Source: Glomus cerebriforme
Lineage: Eukaryota; Glomeromycota; Glomeromycetes; Glomerales; Glomeraceae
Reading direction: 5' to 3'
Assembly: GCA_003550305.1 (NCBI GenBank)
Contig: QKYT01000035.1
Span: forward strand, 293,824 to 357,823
DNA length: 64,000 bases
Positions 1-11,818 of this stretch are shown one piece after another (position 1 is the first letter of the stretch; each line of letters starts with the position of its first letter). The notes beneath the pieces were generated by a model. That model had not been told where the DNA came from and did no database searches. It was given only the letters and a program-made list of their open reading frames with translations. Position numbers and translations under genes: made by a program.

Positions 1-3000
1 GTTGAAAAAAGCTATGCAGTGGCTTTTTGGCCAATCAAATAGGTAATTGGAATCTGATAAAGCAAATTATTATTACTTATAGAATATTATCATATACAGA
101 TATAACTATTTATAAGATAATAAAAAGAAAATTAATACATATCATCAGTAATGATCATCACTAGTATTATGTGTTATTTATTTATTACAAAATATATAAT
201 ATATTTTCTCTGATATAATGTTTTTTGTTTTATATTAAACATGTCAATAAAAAGTAAAATAAGTGTAGAAGGAAAAAGTCCTTTAAGATTTTTTAGATAA
301 GTCTATGATTTACTAATAAAAAAAGTTTAATTAAAAAAGAATATTAAATCTTTTCTTTATATTTAAAAATAACTTACCAAAAATTTTTTTAATCCAAAAT
401 GCAATATACTTTATTTACTACAAATCTGATACTATTTATTGTACTATACTTTTATAACATTAATTTAAAATCTAGAACTTTTCAAAAATTGTAAAAATAA
501 TTCATATTAATCCACAAGTAATTTCTTAAAAAACTTTCTTTAATATTACAGTAATTATTTAATTAATATATAAAAACTACAATAAAAATTTCTATTTTAA
601 TTAACTTCATTACTTGATTATCTATAAGTGCCTTTAAAGAAGAAAACACTTTTTATAAAAAAAGTACCAGTATGGTAAAACACAAACTTTTATCACTTCC
701 TATTTTTTATAATAATTGTATTTTAATTTTATGCAAATAATTGAATTACTTTCATTTATTTATTTTAAAATTCATTAAACTGATAAATACCATTTAGTAC
801 TGATATATATATTGTTTTGAAATAATCTTGAGTTGATAATTTTTATCAACAATTTGATCTCATAAACCATTCTTAATATAAAAATAGCAAACATAGTAAA
901 AACCTTTTGCTGTATATTTTAAAAATATATAATAAGCATTTTGTTATTTTATCAAAATTTGGTATTTGTAAATTATAATGTAAAAAAACAATAGAATTGA
1001 TTTATATCAATATTATATTAAGTTTTTTTACCATAAGAAATAAATTTCTATGAAAAGTATAAAAAATTAGAAATATTAAAGAAAACAAATAAGAATTAGA
1101 AAAAGTTTTATTAAAGATAAATGTATAATATTTAAAATAGGAATTAAATAATATAAATTTACTTATGGTTAATAATCAAATATTTCAAATTTATTTTATT
1201 TATTTAATTTATCTACTTATATTTAGTTTTATTTTTAGATATTTGCAATAATATATAAGCATTATTAATTTTGTTTTATTTTAATTAGTAAAATCCTAAT
1301 CAGATAAAATAATATTACAAGCTAAATGAACTACATTTATTATTCACAAATTTCTTTATTATTATATAAAATTGCAAGAATATATCTTACCAGATATAAT
1401 TTTTAATAATTAATTTTTTTGTTAAGATAGATAAGTTTAAGTTGATTAAATACTTTATTTTATAAGATGTAAGTTTTTTGTACTAATATCTTAGTTAATA
1501 GAAAAATAAAAAATTGTTTCTAATATAGATTTGAATTTTTTAAATTAGTAAGAAATATAAGATTTAATAGTAGATTTCAAAAGCTGAAGTTCAGAATTCT
1601 TTATCCAATAAACTTTTGGTTAATATAATTTGTGATTATTACAAAGATGTTAAAAAAATTCTTTTATCTATACATAATAATATTAGTTAAAATAAGAAAT
1701 TTTAGTATGTGATGATTCGGTTAAATTTTAGCTGATTTAGTTCAAATTTTAGCTGAATTTTAATTATCATCAACATTTAAAATATTTAATTAATAGTTGA
1801 ATTGTATACTTTTATAAAAATTTGTAATAATTCATTAATTCAATAAATTAAACATGTGAATTTTAATATTTAAGTAAATTTTTAATAATAAAAAATAATA
1901 CAATAAATGTAAAAAGTTATAATAAATGTGAAAATAAGTATTATTTATTCAGGAAAAAAAACTATAATATTCCTAACCCCTTATAAAATAAATGGATAAT
2001 TTTCTGGAACATGTTTTTCATTAAATAATATGTAACTTTACATAATTAACTATTTTAAACTTTTTTTTACATTATTTTTCTATAAATTATTAAGTTATTA
2101 TAAGACATTTTAAACAGTTCTTATAAATTAGTGATTTTTTGACTATCTATATGAGACTAAGGAATAAGTGAATGAAAATTCCTGGTTAGCTAATCACATG
2201 CAAAAAATTAGATTAAGTGATACTTAGTGCAACAGGAAATTAATGTATTTATTTTTTTTTATATAAATTATGCATAAATTATATATATTTTATTATCAAA
2301 TATAATACTTTTTATTAATTGTATTATCATTATTTTCGAATTAGTGTAATTGGTGATTAATTTATAATAAATAAAAATTGATTCTTTGACTACAAAAATA
2401 AAATCATGTTTTACTATATAAATTATAAATATCATTTGATCTGCATAACTCTAAGTCACTATTGTATAATCTTATTAATCATTTTTTATCATTTGTCTTT
2501 TTTGTTTTTGCTAAAGTTTATAAACTGATTTCTAAAGCTAAAAGATTTCTAAAACTGATTTCTAGAGTCTTTAAAGATTCATAACAACTTCCTTCAAGTA
2601 ATAGGTAATAACTTTTTTTTTATTTTGTTAGATTTTTTCCTTTTTTTTTATTTCTAACTATTTTTTTTTATTTAGATCTTTGGTTTTTGGGTGAAGAGTT
2701 TGAAAAGAGTAGTATTTCTTTATTAGTTCTTTTTGTATTAGTTTTTTATTCTTTAGAGAGAAGGTTTATTTTTTTTAAAAAAAAATTTATTATTAAATGG
2801 GTTTTTTTATGTTTTAGCATACAAAATGAGCAGTATTTTTAATAAATTAATTATTTTCAGTGTTTTTAGTATTTTTGGTAGCTTAATTTTAATTGATTGA
2901 CAATTCACCTGATCACACTAATTTGAAATGACAATAATTGCTAAATATTCAATTATGTTCTAATAAATCAATAGTTTATACTTTATGAAAATGAATCTTT

Positions 3001-3356
3001 CTAAAATATGATATATTGGTATTATGCAATTTTAACATTCAAGATAAAAATCTTTACTCCAAAGTTTAACATTACAAATCTGTTAATCATCATCAATATT
3101 AAGCAAATATATACTAAGTTGTACTTAAAAATTCTATCAGATAAATTAATTATATATTTAAAAAAAATATTGGATTTGACCTAGATAGTAATTAATTTTG
3201 TTAGTATTTATATATCAAAAATTGGATAAAATATAAAAATTTGCAATATATTGTAATGACTTCAAGTAATTTTAATAATTAAAAATTTTAATTTTACCTT
3301 AATTTTATAATACATTTTAGTATAAATATAATATATAAATATCATATTTATTTTTT
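1..3356. other. AT-rich intergenic DNA, no gene seen
   Basis: Very AT-rich sequence with frequent stops in all frames and no recognisable protein similarity. Around 2521-2575 there is a short direct duplication of the phrase aaactgatttct. I see no RNA gene or terminal repeats that I can pair with confidence. Confidence 0.7.
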
Positions 3357-3360
3357 GGAA

Positions 3361-4914
3361 ATTGCTAAACGTCATTTGGGTGATTGTCATCTAGGTGATC
3401 ATTGCCTGAGTTTTTTTTTCAAATATGTCATATGATATATAGGCTGATTTTTTTAAACTTGACTAATTTTTAAACTTAAATTCTATCATAAAAGATTTTA
3501 AAATTTTTTTTTTTTGTAAACATATTTATTCAAAATAATTATTATCTAATAAAATTTTTTAAAATTTAAAAGTCACACATTTACGATTTTATTTATTTTT
3601 AATAAAGTAATACAAATAAAAGAAATTATAACAATAAATAAAAAGATAAGTAAATTATAATGATCAAGAAGAAAAATGCTAATAAAAAAATAAAATAATA
3701 ATNNAGTAATGGAAAGTAATAGTAGATGAAAGGAAGTAAAAAGGAGTAATGGGAAGTGATGGGAAATGAAAAGAAGTGATAAGAGATGAAAAGAAGCAAT
3801 AGAAGATGAAAAAAATTGATAGGAAAATGAAGAAAAGTAATGAGAGATGAAAAGAAGTGATGGAAGATGAAGAGGAGTGATGAAAGATGAAAAGAAGTAA
3901 TAAGAGATGAAGAGGAGTGATGAAAGACGAAGAGAAGTGATAGGAGATAAAGAGGAGTGATGGTAAATAAAAAGAAGTGATGAGAGATGAAAAGGAGTGA
4001 TGAGAGATGAAAAGGAGTGATGGAAGACGAAAAGAAGTGATGGGAGATGAAAAGAAGTGATGGGAGATGAAAAGAAGTGATGGGAGATGAAAAGAAGTGA
4101 TGGGAGATGAAAAGAAATGATGGGAGATGAAAAGAAATGATGGGAGATAAAAAGAAATGATGGGAGACGAAAAGAAATGATGAGAGATGAAAAGGAGTGA
4201 TAAGAGACGAAGAGGAGTAATGAGAGATGAAAAGAAATGATGAAAGACCAAAAGGAGTGATAAGAGACGAAAAGGAGTAATAGGAAATAAATAGGAGAGA
4301 AAAATAGATAATGGAAAATGAAAAGATATAATAGAAAATGATGAAAGACAAAAAGGATGGAATAATGAGAAGTAATAGAAGTAAAAAATGATAGACAAAA
4401 AATAAAAAAAATGATCATGATAGGAGGTTGGGTAGCAAAAGATAATGATAGGAAACTAAGTAAAAATATAAGATAGAAATAATAAAAAAAAAATAAATAA
4501 AAAATAAAAAATATACCTTTATTAATTATAAAATTGAAAGAACTAAAAGATTTAAAAAAAATGAAATAAAAATAGTGAAAAATGAAATATGAAATATGAA
4601 ACAGAAACAATAAAAACATAAAAAAAAAAAGAGTAAGAAATGAAATGTAAAGTGAAAAATAACTAACTTTAATTGTAAAACTGAAAGGAACTAAAGAACC
4701 TAAAAATAATGAAATAGAATTAGTAAGAAATAAATAAGTTAGAGATAAAAATAAAAGAAAAAGGAAACAAATCTATACTGAAAACAAGATTCAATGATAT
4801 ACAAATAAATATGACGTGATAATGTAGCCAATCAAAAATATTAAATCTGCCATGTAATCAAAGACCAGGTGACAATCACCTAGGTGACAATCATCCAGAT
4901 GACATTTAGCAATT
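3361..4914. mobile_element. Non-autonomous TIR element (MITE-like) enclosing a GA-rich minisatellite
   Basis: The left end (3361-3410) and the right end (4866-4914) are inverted repeats of about 48 bp that match at most positions; both begin attgctaaa and contain the words gattgtca and ctaggtga. The TIR itself is modular: the word tgacaatca recurs every 17 bp around the palindrome cacctaggtg. The interior is about 700 bp of GA-rich tandem repeat (3715-4290) followed by about 600 bp of AT-rich unique sequence. No transposase is encoded, so it would depend on a partner in trans. A truncated relative lies at 28613-29320. Family assignment is not possible from sequence alone. Confidence 0.7.
3715..4290. 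repeat. GA-rich minisatellite, ~20-bp units
   Basis: Tandem units of the form gaagtgatgggagatgaaaa, most regular at 4030-4160, degenerating to both sides. Two N bases lie just before it at 3703-3704. The complementary strand is free of stops in three frames because the unit is short and stop-poor on that strand. The resulting Phe/Leu/Ser-rich reading frames are a by-product of the repeat and not genes. Confidence 0.9.
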
Positions 4915-4917
4915 TTC

Positions 4918-5507
4918 TTATTTTTTTATTTTAATATTTTATTTTTTTTTTTTCTTTTGAACTGAATTTTAGTTTTGTACTTTAAAATAATAAGTAATTT
5001 ATTCTTTATTTTTTTATTTAAAATATTTGCTAATACTTTTTTATTATTTTTTTTTATATATATTTTAATTTTAGAAAATTTTTAAAATAAAATAGTAATA
5101 ATTTTAGATTTTCTATCTTTAATTTTAAACATAATTTTAATACTTTAATAATAAATAAAGAATCTTTTTAAAATTAAGTAAAATTGTTTAATAGTTTTAA
5201 AATTTACTTATATACAGTATAAATTTTCATAAATTTATCTTAAGTATTAATAAAGTTAAAAAAAAAAGATTAAAAAAATATTTCTATTAATAATTACAAT
5301 TAATAAATATTTATATATATATATATATATATATTTTAAGACAAGTTAAACATATTTATTGTATTAAGTATCATAAGACGAATACATTCTATAAATTATG
5401 TATATACCCTCTATATTTAGAAAAATGTAACTTGTTGTGCAAGAACTTCAGTTTGTAAAAGTAAAAATTGAAAACAAATTCTTCTTGGTGCAAATAGTTC
5501 TTATGAT
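4918..5507. other. AT-rich intergenic DNA with (AT)n tract
   Basis: Low-complexity AT-rich DNA with a perfect TA dinucleotide run near 5313-5333. No coding potential is visible. Confidence 0.7.
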
Positions 5508-5747
5508 TTACTTTAAATCTTCTGATTCAGTATTAATGTGATTATTTAAATTAATGCCTAAAACTTGACTATCTAACCCTCCATAAAAACCTAATATTAT
5601 ATCATCAACATGACCATTAAAAAAATCTAAATTACTATTTTTTACATTATTTGTTACTCTATTAATACTAAAATTACAATTGTTAGTATCACCTGCCAAG
5701 TTCTTCCAAAAGTCAACATACTGAAGAACTTCCTTGCTATGTAGACT
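5508..5747 (-). pseudogene. Short protein-like fragment of unknown family
   Basis: The minus strand is open for 79 codons from just after a stop at 5748-5750 to a stop at 5508-5510. It has balanced amino-acid composition, unlike the surrounding low-complexity DNA. There is no ATG near its start, so it looks like a fragment of a longer reading frame, probably of a mobile element. I do not recognise the family. A chance open frame remains possible. Confidence 0.3.
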
Positions 5748-5750
5748 CTA

Positions 5751-6419
5751 AATCTTGTTTAATAAATAGTGAATTTTTTCTAAAAAAGTGATTTCCTTTG
5801 ATAACTTCAGATTTTACAAATTTTTGAACTACATTATACCCAATTTTGGCAACTTATGTAATTCTTGATAGCTTATCTAATATCAGATGATTGAACTAAT
5901 ATTTTTATATATTATATATTATTAATCAATTATTTTTATTGTATAAATAATAAATAATTAGATATTTTAGTAAATTTAAATTTTTTAAATATTATATAAC
6001 TTATTATTATTATATATATAATAAGATGATTTTTATCTAAAATAAGCATTAAAATTTTCTATAAATAAAATTTAGAATTTAAAATTTATATATAAAAATA
6101 TACAAATATATCTTTAAAGTTATATAATTTTTTTCTAAATTTTAATTAGCTAATTATATTAAAAATTTTTTTATATATGCATCTCTTAATTTTTTTTAAG
6201 AATTTTATAATTCATTATCATGATAATGTATCATCAATATTATATGATTTCATAATTCTAATCAAAATTAAATAATCTATAATAAAATTGCTTTTTTAAA
6301 AATATTATATAATCCAAATTTTTAATTTTTAAGAAAAATAAAATTGCTTTTTTTTGAATTGTATATATTACTTAATATTTAAATAAGAAAATTTTGGCTA
6401 ACATTATAAAATTTTATTA
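5751..6419. other. AT-rich intergenic DNA, nothing recognised
   Basis: Mostly A and T with (TA)n runs near 6012-6024. No open frame with protein-like composition. Confidence 0.7.
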
Positions 6420-6900
6420 ATTATTATTATTTGTCTTAAAAATCACCAAAAAATATTATCATTAAAAAATAAAGAATATTATTATTAGAGAATAAAAATA
6501 TTACAATAAAAATATTATAAAAAAAAAACAAAAATATTACCATCAAAAAATAATACAAAAAAACAAGAAAAGCAGCATAAAAATGACAAAAAAAAAACAT
6601 TATAAAAATAATAAGAAATACCATAAAAATGACAAGAAATGTATAAGAAAGTATCATAAAAATGATAACATAAAAATGATAACATAAAAATGATATAAAA
6701 ATACAAAAAATGTTTCATAAAAATGATAAGAAAGTATTTTAAAAATAATAAGATATGTTATAAAAATAATTTATAAAAATAACAAAAAAAGACATTATAA
6801 AAATACAAAATAAAAACACTATAAAATAATAAGATATTATAAAAAAAGACAAATAAAAATTATAAAAAAGTTATCATAAAAATAATAAAAAAAATATCAG
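6420..6900. repeat. Degenerate A-rich tandem repeat (ataaaaatga-type units)
   Basis: Irregular tandem repetition of words such as cataaaaatgacaa and cataaaaatgataa, clearest at 6560-6740. On the complementary strand it yields Phe/Ile/Tyr-rich open frames that are repeat artefacts. DNA from 6900 to about 7390 is similar A-rich sequence without a clear unit. Confidence 0.75.
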
Positions 6901-7568
6901 AAAAATAAGAAAAAAAAACTAGTATTAATGGTATTAATATTATTTTAAATAAATAGAAAAGCAATAAAAATAACAAAATAATGAAAAAGAAAACTTATTT
7001 TATAATTGAAATTACTTTAAATAAAACTTACTCTATAAAAAAGAATAAAAAAAATAATGTTAACAAAGCAAAACAAAAATACATTTTTTTAAAAAAAAAC
7101 CTATTTTAATATTTCAAAAAAAGTTATTTTCAAATCATTTTAAAAAAGAAAAGAGATTTGATATCATTTTAAAAGTAAAAAATAATGAAAATAAAAAGAA
7201 AAACTTATTTTTTTTAAGTAAAGAAACACTATATTTTAAAAAAAATAAACAAGAAATAATTAGTATATTAATTAACCAATTAAAATTTAAAAATAATTAT
7301 ATAATTAAAAAAGAATGTATACAATATAATAGTACAAACATTTCTATGTAAAATTATTATTAAAATTTGAAATTTTCATTTGAATTTTTATTCAAATCAT
7401 CCTGAGTGATTTTTTAAAACATCATCCCATATTGGTATCATGTGATTTATTATATATGATCATCATGATTATTATTTATATCAGTGATCATTGTGATTAT
7501 TAATATACTATTTTTCTTACGCATTTTATTTTTTTATTTTTTACACTCTTTCATTCTTTAACGTAAAA

Positions 7569-10368
7569 ATGAGTCAATTTGATATTGCTCCTGATTCACC
7601 TACTAATAGTGTTATTAGTCAAGAAGAAAATTCAAGAGAACAAATAGTTCCCTTTATATCTTCTTCTCATGAAGGGATATTGAAAGGAAGATGACATAAA
7701 ACACTTAATATACCTGATACTGCATTTGAACAAGCATCTAAATTATGTATTGGAATGCAGTTTGATCATTGGAATCATGCATATTTGGTATTGTTAGTAT
7801 ATGGAAAGCAAATAGGTTTTATATGGCAAGTTCAAGACAAATATTTGGATAAACATGGTGGTGTTTACAAGTATATATTTGAATGTCAACATGCTAGAAC
7901 ATTTAAATCAAAGAAAATAGCTACAAATCCTTTGCAACAATGTAATCAAAATTTAATAAAGATAAATTGCACATGTTTTGTCAATATGTATTGGCCTCTA
8001 AAATCATCAAAATCAACAATTACTAAATTGAACCTTACACACTATGATCATACACTCAATCCTAAAACTATTCATTTTGCTAATATTTACCATTAACTTT
8101 CTCAAAACATAATGGATAAAATTGAGTTCTATGTGAATACAATTTATGGAATTAACCAACATACACTAAGGCAACTTCTTCATAGTGAATTTAAGGATTA
8201 GTTATTTTTAAATAAAGATTTAGCTAATGCCATCCAGTATTTTCACAAAGGTGATATAACAGATCCTAAACAAGATTCTGAAAATAATGCATCAAATCTT
8301 CTTGAAGAATTGCAAAAGATGAAAGAAGATGATCCTACATAGTTTATAATATATTATTGTGTTAAAAATCAGCTTTTTCATTTATTTTGGATGACACTTT
8401 ACCAACAAAATCTTTATTTAAAATATCATGATGTTATTTTAACAGATAATATAGCTCACACTAACAAATATAGGATGGCATTATGTTTGTTTATAGGTGT
8501 TGATAAGCATCATCGTTCAAGATTATTAGCTCAGGCACTAATGTCTGATGAAACAACAACATCATATATGTGGGTTCTTAATAGTCTTTTAAAAGCAATA
8601 AATAATATATCTCCAATGATGATTTTTTCTGATTGTGATACTGGATTGCAACCAGCAATTAAAACAGTTCTTCCAACTACACAATATTTGTATTGCATTT
8701 TTTACATAGTTCAGAATATTAAAAAGAATTTGATGTGCCCTCTTGGTACACAATTTACTGAATTTCAATTAGATTTTTTTACTTGTCGTAATACTTTATT
8801 TGAAGAAATATTTGAATTTCAGTTTGAATTATTGTGTACAAAGTATTCTGAAGCATCACAATATTTAAAGAGTACTTTATATCCTATTAAATGCAGATGG
8901 GCCAAATGTTTTACTTTTTAGGTATGAGTTAAATTGTAAGATTAGAGTCAGTATTAGAATTAAAAATTAGGATTAGGGTTGGAATTAGGATTAGAATTAG
9001 GATCAGATTATTAGAGTTAGGATTAGGATTAGGATTAGAGTCAGGATTAGGATTAGAATTAGGATCAGGATCGGGATTAGTGTTAGAATTAGTGTTTGCA
9101 TTAGAATTAGTTTTCTAATTAAATATTTTATTTCTTATTTAGGAGTTTAATGCTGGAATGTCATCAACTCAACGGGTAGAATCAATTAATGCTATTGTCC
9201 ATAAACATGTCAATTCACATTCAACACTAATGGAATTTTTTAATAGGATGCAAAATATGTTGTCTTCTGAACTTCAGAAAGCTGAATATCATGATTATTT
9301 AGAAAGTTTGTCTTTTACTGTTGGATCCTCATCATCAAGTCGTGTATTTCCAAAATTAGTAGAATCTCTAAAATCTATTTTGACATATGAGATTTTTCAA
9401 ATCCAGAAGGCTCAAATTGACATTTGCTTTGAATATTATTCAGTATTGGTCCCATCTAATCGATATAGTGATTGTAATAATGTAAGTTTAAATTTATATT
9501 ATTTGAGGATTATGGTGAAATATTAATAATTCGTTTGTTTTTCTTTTAGGTTGATGATAGTGACAATTCTATTTGTCTTGAAGATTTTACAAATAAATGC
9601 CAAATTGCACTTAAATCTCTTATTCATCGTGTTGATCTTAATAATATTCTAGAAATTTGGGAAGTTAGACATATGGCGGCGAAAAATACAACATCAATTA
9701 ATTATGTGGTATTATTACAAGACCAGTTACATGTTTGTACATGTCTGTTTTTGTTTAATGATAGTCTGATCTGTCATCACTTTTTTCAAATAATGATACA
9801 AACACAAAATGCAAAATTTTCCATTACATTTATAAAGAATCGATGGTACAAAAATGGTATGAATATGCATAATATTGATCTCATATTTGACTCTTTTGAA
9901 ATATTTAATCAGGATGGTAATGCAGTAATTAGTTCAGATCTATCTTCTATGAGTAGAATTCAAAGTCTTAGGAATGATTGTTTAATATAAGTTCCTGAAA
10001 TTGAACATACAATTATGAAGTGGCAAATTTATGGTGAATGTGCTGCATTAGGATGAAAATTAGCATTATTAGCAGCTAAATATCATTTAACACATGTTTC
10101 AGCAACATTGCAAGATTTAATTCAACAAGTAGAACAAGCAAATACAAATAGTCAAGAGGATGTAATTAAGAATCCATTGCAATCTAATGCAAAAGGAAGG
10201 CCTGCCAAACGATTAAAATCATCTACAGAAGCAAAAAGCTCTAAAGTTAATATATGTCACAATTGTCTTAAAGATGGTCATAATGCAAGAAGATGTACTG
10301 CACCATGTAAAATTTGTAAAGAAGATGAACACACTTATTTACGTTGTCAGAACAAAGAAAATATCTAA
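7569..10368 (+). pseudogene. FAR1/MULE-type transposase, broken by in-frame stops
   Basis: The conceptual reading from ATG 7569 gives, in order, a FAR1-like Cys/His DNA-binding segment (about 7755-8096), a MULE DDE transposase core (8391-8921, with LTDN and FSDCDTGLQPAI around two likely catalytic Asp residues), the post-core motif STQRVESIN (9158 on), a SWIM zinc finger CxC...CxH (about 9736-9780), an AT-hook-like GRPAKR and two C-x2-C-x4-H-x4-C zinc knuckles at 10255-10350. Two introns fit GT-AG rules: 8922-9142 and 9482-9549. At least six in-frame stops (for example in the leader, after FANIYH, in the DPT-stop-FI stretch, at 8919-8921, after NDCLI, and in AALG-stop-KLA) make it non-functional as sequenced. 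Most stops are one C-to-T or G-to-A change from Arg, Gln or Trp codons. Confidence 0.85.
8922..9142 (+). repeat. Telomere-like ggatta/ttaggg repeat filling an intron of the MULE gene
   Basis: Degenerate hexamer array (mostly ggatta with variants ttaggg, gaatta, gatcag) from about 8941 to 9112. It is bounded by gtatgagt at the left and ttatttag at the right, exactly where the two transposase exons need to be joined. It resembles an interstitial telomeric repeat derived from TTAGGG. Confidence 0.8.
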
Positions 10369-10507
10369 TTTTTTTATTTTTATTGTAATTGTATAATTTG
10401 TACTTTAGCTATATAATATATTCTTGTAATAACAATTAATAAATATTGCTAATTTAATACTGCGTCATAATGGGATGGTATTTAAGAAAAATCATCAGGG
10501 ATGATCG

Positions 10508-11559
10508 GTAAAAAAATTCTTTTCATTTTATTGAACTAATTAAATATAATGAATGATAAGAATTGATTTTTTTTTATTTTATATCATTTTATTTTAATAT
10601 ATATTTTAATAAATTTTTTTTTAATAAAATTATAATTATTATAATTTTATAAAAATATTAATATAATATTAGAAGATATATATATAAATATAAATAATGA
10701 CTATTTTTTTGAAAAAATAAAAACACAATTTTAAAGCTTTTCTAAATAGTAGAAAGCTTTAAAGATTTAAATAAAGATGTTCTTATCTTTATTTTACTTA
10801 GTTTAAATCATTTGTCTTAATTTTTTATAAAATACATCCATAACTTTTTATTTTTTTATTAAATAATAATTTGTTTTCTTATATATTATAGTCAATCCTC
10901 TATAATTGCATACCCCTTAGAATTATATCAAAATTTTCATAAATAGTGTATTTAGAGAGAGTGTGCAGTTATAGAGATAAAATAATTAGAGATCATATGA
11001 TTTTGAAACCAAATCAGAAAGTACAATTAAGAAGAATATATATAAAGAGTGCAATTATAAAGAGTGCAATTATGAAGGTATACAGTCATTTATACTTTTG
11101 TTAATAAGATACATTTCACGATTTTTAATGATTAAAGAAATACTAGATTGTTCAACAATATTATGAAGTTATCAAGTTGGATAAAATCTGGAGTTATTGA
11201 CAATAAATAATATTAAAGATACTTTCCAATCAACTCTGAACATAATATATAGTACTTATTCATGAAAAAAAAAAATAAAAAATCCATATGTAATTCATTT
11301 CATGATATGTTAAATAAAGATCCAGTATTTTATAAGCAATCTGCAACTAACATTAAAGTTTATGACTAGTTAAACTCTCATCAACGGCAAAATTTAATAA
11401 AAATTAATACAATGCCAGACAATATCCAACTGTAAATAGAGAATCTCCTCTATCAGTGAAGGAATTTTCCTTTATGATTAATGAATAAGGAGTAATTGTA
11501 GAAACATTTTATAATTTGATTGAAGTAAAACTCTATACATTCCTTTATAACAATTTAAG
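10508..11559. other. AT-rich intergenic DNA including a pogo-like fragment
   Basis: Mostly AT-rich filler with no gene recognised. The one structured piece is the separately listed inverted-repeat fragment near 10889-11085. Confidence 0.6.
10889..11085. mobile_element. Possible ~200-bp pogo/Tigger-like MITE fragment
   Basis: The left end tagtcaatcctctataattg and the right end gcaattatgaaggtatacag plus tca can be read as imperfect inverted termini ending near ta dinucleotides. Internal words such as aaagagtgcaattat repeat in tandem. The ends resemble those of the better preserved element at 21282-22050. The match is imperfect, so this is tentative. Confidence 0.35.
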
Positions 11560-11560
11560 A

Positions 11561-11818
11561 ATCATTCTTGCCAAGACTTTGGAAGCTTTTGCCTCAAAGT
11601 AACATCCCAAAGTTAAGGCTAACTTTGAGTATGCAGATACTTCCTGTATGCTTAATTTTGTTATTAAGAACATAAAGATTTTTAAAAATAATTCTATGTT
11701 TTATGGTAAGAATAATGAAGATTCCATTAAAGTTTTTAAAAAAATATAAAAAGAGTGTCTAACACAAATTAGCTTATGGAATTATTAATAAAAATAGTTG
11801 ATGGAGTGATATAGCACT
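11561..11818 (+). pseudogene. Degenerate coding relic of unknown (probably transposon) origin
   Basis: One frame starting at 11561 reads protein-like sequence (for example EYADTSCMLNFVIKNIKIF) interrupted by stops at 11600-11602 and near 11746, then ends at consecutive stops near 11790. The composition is unlike the flanking AT-rich DNA. I do not recognise the family with confidence. Confidence 0.3.

Larger units (their letters stand above)
7397..10507 (+). mobile_element. Decayed MULE (Mutator-like) DNA transposon with ~45-bp TIRs
   Basis: The sequence at 7397-7436 (atcatcctgagtgatttttt, then a block with catcccat) is matched in inverted orientation at 10463-10507 (block with gggatgg, ending atcatcagggatgat). 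The pair encloses the whole transposase pseudogene with about 170 bp of leader and about 95 bp of trailer, as expected for a single element. I could not identify a clean 9-bp target duplication, which fits an old insertion. The TIRs differ by several substitutions and small indels. Confidence 0.75.

Noticed and set aside
3573..4619. Three overlapping 239-348 aa minus-strand open frames rich in Phe, Leu, Ser and His
   Set aside because: They are translations of the GA-rich minisatellite complement in all three frames; the periodic composition and lack of any gene structure mark them as artefacts.
6436..6718. Phe/Ile-rich minus-strand frames that look like membrane proteins
   Set aside because: Artefacts of the A-rich ataaaaatga repeat.
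8940..9112. A chromosome end or true telomere, suggested by ttaggg-like units
   Set aside because: Only about 170 bp, strongly degenerate and flanked on both sides by the same transposase gene, so it is interstitial.
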